Shown here: positions 8,401 to 14,824 of the stretch, piece by piece | Position numbering within the stretch: position 1 is the first letter of the stretch | Layout: every line of letters begins with the position of its first letter | Origin: Thermoplasmata archaeon | GTDB lineage: Archaea; Thermoplasmatota; Thermoplasmata; Lutacidiplasmatales; UBA184 | Reading direction: 5' to 3' | DNA: 23,121 nt | NCBI GenBank assembly: GCA_030044475.1 | Contig: JASHVP010000041.1 | Span: forward strand, 1 to 23,121 | Position numbers and translations under genes: made by a program | The notes under the pieces: generated by a model | The model's input: the letters and a program-made list of their open reading frames with translations, nothing else | What the model was told of the DNA's origin: nothing | Database searches by the model: none

Positions 8401-8810
8401 TCCACGTCCGCGGCAGCTCCGTCCAGCTGAACGTCACCTTCAGCGGCATCGGCTACTCGGTCGTGTTCAACGAGACCGGGCTCCCCGCGGGCGCCACGTG
8501 GACGGTCACGATCGGCAACGCGTCGGTCACCACCAACGCCACGAGCCTGAACTTCACCCTGCCGGACGGGACGTACTGGTTCAACGTCACGTCGGACAAG
8601 GTGCGCTACGGAGCGTCCCCGGAGGAAGGAAAGTTCACGGTCGACGACCAGGGCGTGTCGATGGTGATCACCTTCCAGCGGACCCCCTTCCCGACCGGGA
8701 GTCCCCGGCTCGCGCCGACGGAGCCGCCGACGGGGTCGCCCGCGGCCGCCCGGGTCGGGAGCGGGTCCGGTCGACCGACCGGCGCTCGTCCGACCCCCGG
8801 GGTGGCGTGA
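5499..8810 (+). CDS. Large secreted protein with C-terminal thermopsin-type repeats
   Basis: I do not recognise a catalytic family. From GTG 5499 the protein has 1,103 residues; in-frame GTG codons at 5439 and 5490 are alternatives. It opens with a basic stretch (RGSGGWRRW) and a hydrophobic core (AAIAAIGVAALFLGSAVGA), a clear signal peptide. Residues about 60-550 form an unrecognised region with many aromatic, Ser and Thr residues and scattered Cys pairs (for example CGSFACD), so disulfides are plausible outside the cell. From about residue 555 to 1065 come roughly six beta-rich units of 78-90 residues, each opening like YSVVFNETGLPAGATWTV and containing NGTY-like strands. The tail is Pro/Gly/Ser-rich with no membrane helix. 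N-x-S/T sequons are common. Similar repeats occur beside thermopsin-type proteases in related archaea, but I see no protease motif. A surface or secreted structural, binding or degradative role is possible. Confidence 0.75.
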   Translation: MTIRGSGGWRRWAAIAAIGVAALFLGSAVGAVAGTSLPSRSGLGSAVPTPSPARSAAETGGAASGTARAISRIVPTVRTAPTSCGSFACDTQTLIAPQAGVTAGLTDTCSPSSLQISTTTFAGKTTLSSSNGASGVADLYYNVTFSASLQVCYEFNPDFIGLPSTSVWVNFTESYSESIVLNISVAGPGAFELDNLNGPPIALVSIPIVPTEAICCGPVPIVWFGVNLDLGLEYAMEFDQGSWINATEGSGGTLEQDYDFASGQWIEPPNSVTCLYGLSSSDACTSIVTSPSFGGAVILRIGPEVAVNLSVGIDILTVAAVQVDAFLYGQASLYYGIGASGYSASDESGGACGTGNSVDGLPPASVYAALGSAFGSDWWGALCAGVGFQFQAQFSAGCYNVFGFSGCLFTTNIFPVQTVAFYDAPLAATLVACDFDQHECAPTFTNAVPVQSPDSFVMTEKESDYLLIGSPLDNPWGPAGIPNLGMTWSTPIVAGSAGTACGSLAGYAAGYPYFNEFTAPNFATTCQLTVTSSLPIDDDSFQVSVVTFDIKVVAPTISIGHTTTFVPYCTTHFTCGALEYASGSWSVALTPFGGGTSRSVSGSSLDDLSVTNLTNGTYTYQITPPRGVTVGPLNGTIFVNGSDSWMVEFYTPLVSEFVESGLPSGSVWGLAIDGLNGTATVGNGTSAIDVTTTDGTFAYTVLPPAGYSVPPSDSGVVTVNGTGTVVTLPFSHSSAGSPPYLAEYPVKFRPVGLPPDTSWTLYLSPGVVLSGEGTVGLSLLNGTYSYSAVGGAGANWTRSVSMGEAKLTVAGVAIVKNITFAAVTYPVTFVETGLASATAWTVSLDGTPHHVFRNVLTLALANGTYGYEIPAVTGYHLLTAAENEVYVTGAGVVIDVPFALTSYAIALNASGLEAGKTFSATVGGVTHTIVATGTYEFLIWWGDIGNGSYPYTVAHVAGYTETPRAGTLHVRGSSVQLNVTFSGIGYSVVFNETGLPAGATWTVTIGNASVTTNATSLNFTLPDGTYWFNVTSDKVRYGASPEEGKFTVDDQGVSMVITFQRTPFPTGSPRLAPTEPPTGSPAAARVGSGSGRPTGARPTPGVA
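7158..8690 (+). repeat. Tandem F-x-E-T-G-L-P repeat region within the secreted protein
   Basis: Five clear units begin near 7458, 7728, 7971, 8205 and 8454, spaced 234-270 bases apart. A more degenerate unit with an inserted Cys-containing segment starts near 7158. Each unit opens with an aromatic residue and a strand ending E/A-T/S-G-L, then P-x-G/D-x-x-W and a beta strand; an N-G-T-Y motif and a hydrophobic strand follow. The units differ strongly in sequence, so this is an old protein-level repeat rather than recent DNA duplication. Confidence 0.75.
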
Positions 8811-8858
8811 CGGACCGGGTCGGAGGGGACGGCCGCCCCGGCGGGTGTGCCCCGGGGG

Positions 8859-8874
8859 CCGTCGGGCCCGACGG
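8859..8874. repeat. Perfect 16-base palindrome upstream of the regulator gene
   Basis: CCGTCGGGCCCGACGG reads identically on both strands. It lies 67 bases before the regulator's ATG and about 31 bases upstream of that gene's TATA-like element. It could be a dimeric operator, for example for autoregulation, or a hairpin ending the preceding surface-protein transcript. GC-rich DNA produces palindromes by chance, so this is tentative. Confidence 0.35.
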
Positions 8875-8905
8875 GGCCGTTCGACGGAGCTCGGAGGGCC
8901 CGCAC

Positions 8906-8915
8906 AAGGTTCAAG
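8906..8915 (+). promoter_or_regulatory. Weak TATA-like element of the winged-helix regulator gene
   Basis: AAGGTTCAAG is the only A/T-containing patch before ATG 8941, at a distance of 27-36 bases. This spacing would place the transcription start at or next to the ATG, giving a leaderless message. No Shine-Dalgarno sequence precedes the ATG, consistent with that. Confidence 0.35.
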
Positions 8916-8940
8916 TCGGCGGGCGGCATCGCGACCCGCC

Positions 8941-10053
8941 ATGGATCGCTTGGACGCCGCGATCCTGCGCGCGATGCTCCGGACCGGGGAGTGGTCCCCG
9001 GTCGGGATCGACCCTCGGCTCTCCCCGGCCGAGATCGCCGACCGGATCGGGAGTTCGGCGGCCACCGTCCGTCGCCGCCTGACCGAGTGGCGGCGGGACG
9101 GGTTCTGCCGCGAGGTCGTTCCGGTGGCGAACCCGGGCCTGTTCGGGCTCCGGGCCCACTTCCAGATGTTGAGCCTGGAGGACCGGTGCCATTGCGCGGA
9201 ATTCGAGCAGGAGATGGGGCTGCTCGAGGGACCGACGCTCGGGTTCCGGTTCGGCACGGTCTACGCCGTGCTGAGCGTCTACCCCGAGGCCGAAGGGGTC
9301 GAGCGCGACCAGTCCCGCCTCGAGCGAATCCGCTACGTGCAGCGCCTCATCCCCCCGACGGAGATCGCGCTCCCCGCCCCGGATCGACCGTTCCGGGCCG
9401 CCGACCTCCGCCACTACCGCCGCCTGCGAGCGGACCCGCCCGGGCCCGCCACGGCCGTCGCCTCCCGCCTCGGCGACAGCTCCCGAGCGGGACATCGTCG
9501 CCTCGCGGCGTGGGTGGAGCGGAATCAGGTGTTCTTCCTCCCGTCGCTCGACTTCTCGCGCGCGCGGGGGACCGTCGCGTGGCTCGGCGCGTTGCTCCGG
9601 CCGGGCGTCGACCGAGAATGGTTCGTCGAGCAGATGAGCGAGGAGTATCCCGACCGGATCCCGGTCATCGAGCTCTCCCCGCTCCAACGGGTGACCCCCG
9701 ATCTGGGGGACGCGCCGCCGTTCGAGTCCGTCCAGTTCCTGCTGCCCGCCCAGACCGCGCACCACGCCGAGCGGGAGTTCGCCCGGCTCGGCGAGATGCC
9801 GGGGGTCGCCCGTTCGATCCTGAACTTCCCGACCCGGAGCTTCGCCCTGCGCACCTCGTTCGACGAGCACCTGGGAGTCGGTGAGGAGGCCCTGGCGCCC
9901 GAGCCCCGACCGGCCGCCCCCGAAGTGGCGCCGGCGGTGTGGGGGATCCCGTTCCCGGCCGGGAACCTCGCGGCCCGCCTCACCTCCGGGACCGGAACGT
10001 CCGGCCTCGGCCGGGGCACCGGCCCGGTCCGCGGCGGAGTCCGGGCCGGCTGA
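8941..10053 (+). CDS. Winged helix-turn-helix transcriptional regulator, Lrp/AsnC-like N-terminus
   Basis: This is a 370-residue protein starting at ATG 8941; residues read upstream of this ATG are low-complexity and not protein-like. Residues 1-55 resemble the winged helix of Lrp/AsnC-type regulators: MDRLDAAILRAML, then LSPAEIADRIGSSAATVRRRLTEWRRDGF, a helix-turn-helix followed by a wing. The remaining ~300 residues appear to be two ligand-sensing-like halves of alternating helices and strands that I do not recognise. A Pro/Gly-rich tail closes the protein. This long two-part architecture differs from ordinary ~150-residue Lrp proteins. It lies just downstream of the secreted repeat protein and behind a 16-base palindrome, so it may control the surface gene, itself or both; that is inference. 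The DNA-binding role is reasonably sure, the ligand and targets unknown. Confidence 0.72.
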   Translation: MDRLDAAILRAMLRTGEWSPVGIDPRLSPAEIADRIGSSAATVRRRLTEWRRDGFCREVVPVANPGLFGLRAHFQMLSLEDRCHCAEFEQEMGLLEGPTLGFRFGTVYAVLSVYPEAEGVERDQSRLERIRYVQRLIPPTEIALPAPDRPFRAADLRHYRRLRADPPGPATAVASRLGDSSRAGHRRLAAWVERNQVFFLPSLDFSRARGTVAWLGALLRPGVDREWFVEQMSEEYPDRIPVIELSPLQRVTPDLGDAPPFESVQFLLPAQTAHHAEREFARLGEMPGVARSILNFPTRSFALRTSFDEHLGVGEEALAPEPRPAAPEVAPAVWGIPFPAGNLAARLTSGTGTSGLGRGTGPVRGGVRAG

Positions 10054-10070
10054 GCAGGCTCCTCCCGACC

Positions 10071-10079
10071 CTTCTTATC
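10071..10079 (+). promoter_or_regulatory. TATA-like element of the DUF424-NMD3 genes
   Basis: CTTCTTATC lies about 33-41 bases before ATG 10112, in a 58-base gap after the regulator. It would give a leader of about 10-15 bases that still contains the GGAGG at 10101-10105. Confidence 0.45.
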
Positions 10080-10111
10080 CTCCGCGACGGCTGGTAGGCC
10101 GGAGGCAGGCG

Positions 10112-10432
10112 ATGGCGGGCTCCGGGGAGTTCGTGATGCGGGTCCACCGGGTCCGGGCCGAGTTCGTCGTCGCGGCGTGCGACGCCGACCTGCTCGGCGC
10201 CGACCTCCCCGTCGGCGACGCCGGACGCACGGTGAAGGTGTCGAGCCAGTTCTACGGGGAACGGCGCGTCTCCCGCGACGAGCTCCTGTGGGCGCTCGAG
10301 AGGGCCACGATCGCGAACCTCCTCGGCCGGAAGGTCCTCCAGGTCGCCGAGGACGCCGGATACGTCGCGCCGGGGGGCGCCGGGACCCTCGGGGGCGTCC
10401 CGCACGCGGAGATCTTCTCGGTCACGGGCTGA
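10112..10432 (+). CDS. DUF424 family protein
   Basis: This small protein of 106 residues is set by GGAGG at 10101-10105, 6 bases before ATG 10112. The second ATG, at 10136, has no comparable site. The sequence (FVMRVHR..FVVAACDADLLG..., then VSSQFYGERRVSRDELLWALERATIANLLGRKVLQVAEDAGYV) matches the archaeal DUF424 family in length and in its FY-G followed by helical A-N-L-x-G pattern. The family has no established function. It is often found beside translation or ribosome-assembly genes in archaea, and here it precedes NMD3 by 17 bases, so the two are probably one transcript. A role connected with translation is inference from context. Confidence 0.75.
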   Translation: MAGSGEFVMRVHRVRAEFVVAACDADLLGADLPVGDAGRTVKVSSQFYGERRVSRDELLWALERATIANLLGRKVLQVAEDAGYVAPGGAGTLGGVPHAEIFSVTG

Positions 10433-10449
10433 GCGAGACGGGGGGGACG

Positions 10450-11238
10450 GTGGCGGACGGCGAGTTCTGCGTGGTCTGCGGCCGCACCGGCCGACCGCTG
10501 GTCGACGGGGTCTGCGCCGACTGCGCGGCGGACCGGACGGAGCTCGTCACCGCGCCCCTCCGCGGCACGGTGGTCGTCTGCCCCCACTGCGGCGCCCGGG
10601 AGGTCGGCGGTCATTGGGAACGCGCGGGGGCGAGCCGGCTGCTCACCGCGGAGGACCTGGCGCCGTTCCTCCGGATCCACCCCGAGGTCGGGGTGCGACG
10701 GGTCCGGTGGGACGAGACGAACGCCACGGCCACGGTCCGGGAGTTCCTCGGCCACGCCGACGTGGTCTTCCGGGGGGTCCCGCGGACGGTCGACGTGCCG
10801 CTGAGCGTCCGGCTCCTCTCGCGCAGCTGCCCGGACTGCAGCCGGACGAGCGGGCGGTACTACACGGCGATCCTACAGCTCCGAGGTCCGACCGAGCGAA
10901 GGCTCGAACGGTCGGCCGACCTGCGCGCCCGGTTGGCGCGGGTCTGGGACCGCGTCGTCGCGGACGCGCGCCCCGAGTGGCGGCGCGCGGTCTCGTTCGA
11001 CGAAGCCCGGCCCGAGGGGATCGACGTCTACCTCCGCGAGACGCTCCCCGCCCGGTCGATCGCCCGGTTGGCGAAGCAGAAGTTCGGGGCGTCCGTGACC
11101 GAGTCGGCGAGCCTGTTCGGACGGAAGGACGGGCACGACGTCTACCGGGTGACGTTCTGCCTCCGGTTCCCGCGCGAGGCGGGTCGGAACCCCGAACCGG
11201 GGCCCCGGGCGCGCGAACGCGCGACAGTCGAACCATAG
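10450..11238 (+). CDS. nmd3: NMD3-like 60S/50S ribosome export and maturation factor homologue
   Basis: The protein starts at GTG 10450 and has 262 residues. Its N-terminus carries the zinc-binding cysteine pairs typical of archaeal NMD3: FCVVCGRTG, GVCADCAAD, then VVCPHCGARE and, near residue 120, SCPDCSRTSGRYYTAILQLRG. This is followed by a conserved region including GIDVYLRE, ARSIARLAKQKFGASVTESASLFGRKDGHDVYRVTF. In eukaryotes NMD3 binds the joining face of the large subunit and acts as its nuclear export adaptor. In archaea a role in large-subunit maturation is assumed rather than shown. It follows the DUF424 gene by 17 bases. No good Shine-Dalgarno precedes the GTG (only a G-rich run), so translation may depend on coupling. 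Confidence 0.85.
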   Translation: MADGEFCVVCGRTGRPLVDGVCADCAADRTELVTAPLRGTVVVCPHCGAREVGGHWERAGASRLLTAEDLAPFLRIHPEVGVRRVRWDETNATATVREFLGHADVVFRGVPRTVDVPLSVRLLSRSCPDCSRTSGRYYTAILQLRGPTERRLERSADLRARLARVWDRVVADARPEWRRAVSFDEARPEGIDVYLRETLPARSIARLAKQKFGASVTESASLFGRKDGHDVYRVTFCLRFPREAGRNPEPGPRARERATVEP

Positions 11239-11247
11239 CCTTAAGTG
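11238..11247 (+). promoter_or_regulatory. TATA-like element of sepF
   Basis: GCCTTAAGTG touches the last base of the nmd3 stop codon and lies 44-53 bases before ATG 11291. The transcript would start near 11268 and keep the GGGAGG at 11277-11282. Confidence 0.5.
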
Positions 11248-11290
11248 CCGTCCGCTCCGTCGCACGGCCCGAGAGAGGGAGGACGCCTCC

Positions 11291-11671
11291 ATGATGAAGA
11301 AGAGCGGGATTCTCCGGCGCCATCACGGGTCCGACACGTTGGAAGAGGGCACGTTCCTCGACCTCGGCGCGATGCAGTTCGACGACGAGGCCGGGGCGCT
11401 CGCGGGCGCGCACGGGAACGTGCGCCTCGCCGAGATCCTCCGGTTCGAAGACCTCCACCAGGTCTCCAAGCTGGCCTATCAGGGCGACGTCGTTCTGGTC
11501 GATTATACGTCGATCGCGAACGACCAGATCGCGGTCAAGCGGATGAGCATCGACTTGAAGAACGTCGCGAAGGATACGGGCGGCGATGTCGCAGGGATCG
11601 CGAAGAACCTCGTCTGCATCGCCCCCGCCGGTATCCGCATCGACCGCCAGAAGATCCGACCGTCGTTCTAG
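11291..11671 (+). CDS. sepF: Archaeal cell division protein SepF
   Basis: This 126-residue protein belongs to the SepF (DUF552) family. In archaea SepF anchors the FtsZ ring to the membrane and is essential for division where it has been tested. The N-terminus is basic and could form the short membrane-targeting segment (MMKKSGILRR), followed by a linker and the compact domain: VRLAEILRFEDLHQVSKLAYQGDVVLVDYTSI, then a helix, then GGDVAGI..LVCIAPAGIRI. This matches family order and length. ATG 11291 follows GGGAGG (11277-11282) by 8 bases; ATG 11294 directly after it is an alternative. A TATA-like box precedes the gene, and the aminopeptidase gene follows 18 bases after the stop, so both may share a transcript. 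FtsZ itself is not in the window. Confidence 0.85.
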   Translation: MMKKSGILRRHHGSDTLEEGTFLDLGAMQFDDEAGALAGAHGNVRLAEILRFEDLHQVSKLAYQGDVVLVDYTSIANDQIAVKRMSIDLKNVAKDTGGDVAGIAKNLVCIAPAGIRIDRQKIRPSF

Positions 11672-11689
11672 GCCCGCGGTCCCTGGACC

Positions 11690-13219
11690 ATGAAGGTCCA
11701 GGTCGACCGGCGGGAGGGCCTCACGGCCGCCACCGACGCGGTGGCGAGCGGCGTCTTCGAGCGCGGCGAGAAGGACGACAGCTTCCCCCGGACCCTCGCC
11801 CGCGAGGACGACGCGGTCCAGGGGCACCTCAAGGCCGCCTGGCAGCGCAAGGAGGTCAAGGGGAAGCGCAAGGAGCTCACGGTGCTCCACCGTCCGGACG
11901 GCAAGGGCCGGATCGTCCTCGTCGGCCTCGGGCCCCGGGGCCGGTACGAGGCGGAGACCGCCCGGCGCGCGGCGGCCGAGGTGGTCCGGGCGTTGAAGGG
12001 AAAGGGGGCGCGGACGCTGGCGTTTCGGCTCTCCAGCTTCGCCGTCGATCGGGTCGACGCCGAGACGGCGGCTCAGGCGCTCGTCGACGGGGCGGTCCTC
12101 GGCGGCTATGAGTTCGTGAAGTACAAGGCGACGACCGAGGGCGGGGTCGAGGAGACGACGCTCCACCTGGGGGAGGAGCTCTCCCGCGAGGAGGCCGGCG
12201 TGAAGAAGGCCGTGGCCGAGGAGTTCGACGTCGCGGACGCCGTCCTCTGGGCCCGCAACCTCCAGAACCTGCCGGCGGACACGGCGACGCCGGAACGCCT
12301 CGCCGAGGAGGCCCGGGCGCTCGGCAAGGAGCTCGGTCTCAAGGTGACGGTCTTCGACGAGGCGAAGCTGAAGGAGATGGGCTGCGGGGGGATCCTCGCG
12401 GTCGGCGGGGGGTCGGTCCATCCGCCCCGGATGATCGTGGTCGAGTATCCGGGGGGCGCCCGGCGCGGCCGGACGGTCGCGGTCGTGGGGAAGGGGATCA
12501 CGTTCGATTCCGGGGGCATCTCGATCAAGCCGGCGCCCCAAATGTCGAACATGAAGTTCGACAAGTCCGGCGCGGTGGCCGTGCTCGGGATCCTGCGGGC
12601 GGCGGCGACGCTCAAGGTCGCGCCGAAGGTCGTCGGGGTCCTCTGCTGCGCGGAGAACCTCCCGAGCGGGTCGGCCTACCGACCGGGCGACGTCGTCCGT
12701 TCGTTCAACGGCAAGACGATCGAGGTCCTCAACACCGACGCCGAGGGACGGGTCGTCCTGTCCGACGGGCTCGGCTACGTCGTCCAGCAGTACCGTCCGG
12801 ACGAGGTGATCGACCTGGCGACCCTCACCGGCGCGCAGGTCGTCGCGCTCGGCGACGACATGGGCGGACTCGTCGCGAACGACGAGCGGCTCGCCCAGGG
12901 CCTGCTGGCGGCCGCGGCGGCGACCGGAGAGCCGCTGTGGCGGATGCCGCTCACGGACTACCACCGGGAGCTGGTCAAGAGCGACGTCGGCGACGTCCGC
13001 AACTCGGTCGAGATCCCCCTCGCGGGGATGCTCACCGCGTCCGCCTTCCTGGAGAACTTCGTGGGGACGACGCCGTGGGCCCACCTCGACATCGCGGGGC
13101 CAGCGTACACGACCCTCTCCACCAAGAAGTACCAGCCGGCGTACCAGAACCTCGGGGGCGTCGCGTTCGGGGTCCGGCTCGTCACCCGCTACCTGCGCGA
13201 CCTCGTGCGGACCTCGTAG
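11690..13219 (+). CDS. pepA: Leucyl aminopeptidase, M17 family
   Basis: This 509-residue cytosolic metallopeptidase removes N-terminal residues, notably leucine, and probably helps recycle peptides from the proteasome. The metal and active-site residues are all present: Lys268 and Asp273 in VGKGITFDSGG, Lys280 in SIKP, Asp291 in MKFDKSG, and Asp350, Glu352 and Arg354 in NTDAEGR. These lie exactly two positions before their E. coli PepA counterparts. After Asp291 the usual D-M-x-G is D-K-S-G, a local variant. The N-terminal domain (1-170) is divergent, as is common in M17. ATG 11690 is 18 bases after sepF and has only a weak ribosome site. The gene runs convergent to herA, with 15 bases between the two stop codons. 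Confidence 0.95.
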   Translation: MKVQVDRREGLTAATDAVASGVFERGEKDDSFPRTLAREDDAVQGHLKAAWQRKEVKGKRKELTVLHRPDGKGRIVLVGLGPRGRYEAETARRAAAEVVRALKGKGARTLAFRLSSFAVDRVDAETAAQALVDGAVLGGYEFVKYKATTEGGVEETTLHLGEELSREEAGVKKAVAEEFDVADAVLWARNLQNLPADTATPERLAEEARALGKELGLKVTVFDEAKLKEMGCGGILAVGGGSVHPPRMIVVEYPGGARRGRTVAVVGKGITFDSGGISIKPAPQMSNMKFDKSGAVAVLGILRAAATLKVAPKVVGVLCCAENLPSGSAYRPGDVVRSFNGKTIEVLNTDAEGRVVLSDGLGYVVQQYRPDEVIDLATLTGAQVVALGDDMGGLVANDERLAQGLLAAAAATGEPLWRMPLTDYHRELVKSDVGDVRNSVEIPLAGMLTASAFLENFVGTTPWAHLDIAGPAYTTLSTKKYQPAYQNLGGVAFGVRLVTRYLRDLVRTS

Positions 13220-13234
13220 GGCGCCGGTCGGCCG

Positions 13235-14683
13235 TCACGCGGCGACGATCTGGACGCTCTCGCCCCCGTGCCGGGTGGCGCGGGGGCGGACCTCGCAGAA
13301 GAGCGGCGTGTGGTAGCCGCCGCCGGTCACGAGCGCGACCCCGACCGGAAGCGACTGGATCATCTCCGTCATCCCGGGGGTCAGGCCCTCGATCGACTGG
13401 GCGATCGCCTTCAGGTCGAGGGGGTTGGTCACTTGAAGGATCAGCTGCGTGTTGCACTGCGAGAGGACGCTCTTGTCGATCCGGGCGGCTCGCTGGGTGA
13501 CCGCGCAGAGCCCGAGGCCGAACTTCCGCCCCTCGCTCGCGATGTTCTTCAGGATCCGCGAGCAGGTCGCGCTCCCCTGCTGCGGCGCGAAGTTGTGGGC
13601 TTCCTCGATGACGAGGAACAACGGCGGGATCTTCCCCTTCTTCCGATTCTCGAAGAGGGTCGTCGCGATCCGTGCGACGACGAGCTCCTGAACATCCGGC
13701 GCGACGCCGCGCAGGTTGACCAGGGTCGCCTCGCCCTTCTGGACGAGGTCGTTGAGGCTCGTCCCCTGCGGACCGAGGAGCTTCGTCTGCTCGACGTACT
13801 CGAGGCGCTCGTGGAGCACGTCGGCGGTCGGCCCCTCGCTGACCTCGGCGGCCCGGACGAGGTCGTGGACCGTGTACTCCGGGGTCCTCGCCGACGCCAC
13901 CTCGATGACCTTCTTGAGCGGGCCGAGGTACATCTTGACGTTCGTCAGGCCCATGAAGACCAGCAGGTCGCGGGGGTCGGTGTTCCGCAGGCTGAACGTG
14001 AGCGGCTTCGCCGACGGGTTCAGACTGACGTCGGGCGAATACTCCTGGATCTGCTTCGCGAACCCCTGCGACTCGACGCCGAAGCGAGCGTGGACGCCGT
14101 TCTTCTCGGCGGCGACGCGCAGGGAGCCGTACTCCCCGTGCGGGTCGATGATGACGCACGTCACCTTGTGGCGGAGCAGCTCCTCGATGAGGACCCCGAG
14201 CAGGTAGCTCTTCCCGCCCCCCGTCTTCGCGAGGACGCTGACGTGCCGCTGGACGAGCTGGTTGATGTCGAGCTCGATCCGCAGCTGGTGGTTCCGTAGG
14301 AGCCCGACGTACGCGCCCGAGTTCGCGTGGTGCTTCAAGCCGAGGACGTCGGCGATGAGCGGCTCCTCGGCCCGGTAGACGTGCGCCCCGGGCCGGAACG
14401 GGATTGTCGGGATCTTGACGAGCCCCTGCCCGTCGCGGTATCCGATGATCCGGGCGGCGCCGAGGAGGTCCTCGTGAACCGGCACCTCGTCGGCCGGGCC
14501 GAGCGCGCCCGCGTGCTGCAGGTCGAGGTCGCTCTTCCGGCGCAGGTCGTCGAGCTGGCAGAGGACCCGGCCGTGCAGCTCGTCCTCGACCGCGAGGTAG
14601 TCCCCCCGCTCGACCGGGTGCGACAGGCTGAGCTGGAATTGGCCGAGCCCGACGTCGCCGAAGATGCGGCCGACCTCCTCCAC
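13235..14683 (-). CDS. herA: HerA-like ATPase (DUF87 / FtsK-HerA superfamily)
   Basis: The 482-residue protein begins with the HAS-barrel-like N-terminus of HerA (GRIFGDVGLGQFQLSLSHPVERGDYLAV). It then has Walker A TGGGKS at 154-159 (Lys158), the HerA-type IIDPHGEY at 178-185, and Walker B LFLVIEEAH at 355-363. A C-terminal glutamine/arginine region follows (TQRAARIDKSVLSQCNTQLILQVTNPLD). HerA is a hexameric DNA translocase. With NurA nuclease and Mre11-Rad50 it resects DNA ends for recombination, but archaea also carry DUF87 paralogues of unknown role, and no nurA is visible here. I chose GTG 14683 because a TATA-like box (14704-14714) lies about 28 bases upstream, predicting a leaderless message. 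It faces away from the coiled-coil gene. Confidence 0.88.
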   Translation of the reverse strand: MEEVGRIFGDVGLGQFQLSLSHPVERGDYLAVEDELHGRVLCQLDDLRRKSDLDLQHAGALGPADEVPVHEDLLGAARIIGYRDGQGLVKIPTIPFRPGAHVYRAEEPLIADVLGLKHHANSGAYVGLLRNHQLRIELDINQLVQRHVSVLAKTGGGKSYLLGVLIEELLRHKVTCVIIDPHGEYGSLRVAAEKNGVHARFGVESQGFAKQIQEYSPDVSLNPSAKPLTFSLRNTDPRDLLVFMGLTNVKMYLGPLKKVIEVASARTPEYTVHDLVRAAEVSEGPTADVLHERLEYVEQTKLLGPQGTSLNDLVQKGEATLVNLRGVAPDVQELVVARIATTLFENRKKGKIPPLFLVIEEAHNFAPQQGSATCSRILKNIASEGRKFGLGLCAVTQRAARIDKSVLSQCNTQLILQVTNPLDLKAIAQSIEGLTPGMTEMIQSLPVGVALVTGGGYHTPLFCEVRPRATRHGGESVQIVAA

Positions 14684-14703
14684 GGGCCGATTGATTCGAG
14701 GCG

Positions 14704-14714
14704 CCGAATATTAG
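14704..14714 (-). promoter_or_regulatory. TATA-like element of herA
   Basis: On the minus strand this reads CTAATATTCGG. Its centre is about 26 bases before GTG 14683, the distance expected between a TATA box and the first transcribed base, so the message is probably leaderless. It shares a 141-base divergent region with the coiled-coil gene promoter. Confidence 0.5.
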
Positions 14715-14740
14715 ACTGACGCGGCAGCCGCATCGGTTTC

Positions 14741-14755
14741 CGGGCCGGCGGCCCG
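14741..14755. repeat. Inverted repeat in the divergent herA / coiled-coil promoter region
   Basis: CGGGCC and GGCCCG face each other across a 3-base spacer, between the two TATA-like boxes (14704-14714 minus, 14759-14770 plus). The 8-mer GCATCGGT also occurs twice, at 14730-14737 and 14772-14779, flanking the plus-strand TATA box. These could be regulator sites; no regulator is identified. Confidence 0.3.
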
Positions 14756-14758
14756 AAA

Positions 14759-14770
14759 CATTATATCGGG
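14759..14770 (+). promoter_or_regulatory. TATA-like element of the coiled-coil / HAD genes
   Basis: CATTATATCGGG is nearly identical to the element before the L18e operon (18517-18528), sharing TTATATCGGGC. It lies about 60 bases before the TTG at 14825, leaving a leader of roughly 35 bases. Confidence 0.55.
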
Positions 14771-14824
14771 CGCATCGGTCGAACGTCCCCCCCGCGCGGC
14801 GCGAGTCGTCGCCGGGACAGACCG

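Noticed and set aside
8905..8920. GGTTCAAGTC resembling a tRNA T-loop
   Set aside because: The flanking bases cannot form a T-stem and no acceptor, D or anticodon arms are found nearby, so it is better read as a weak promoter element.
5607..9257. A 1,216-codon minus-strand frame opposite the secreted protein and regulator
   Set aside because: Low-complexity Arg/Asp/Gly/Val sequence with no recognisable motif, while the plus strand gives a signal peptide, repeats and a winged helix.
10643..13084. An 813-codon minus-strand frame across nmd3, sepF and pepA
   Set aside because: It spans three well-supported plus-strand genes and their intergenic promoter, and has no domain-like sequence.
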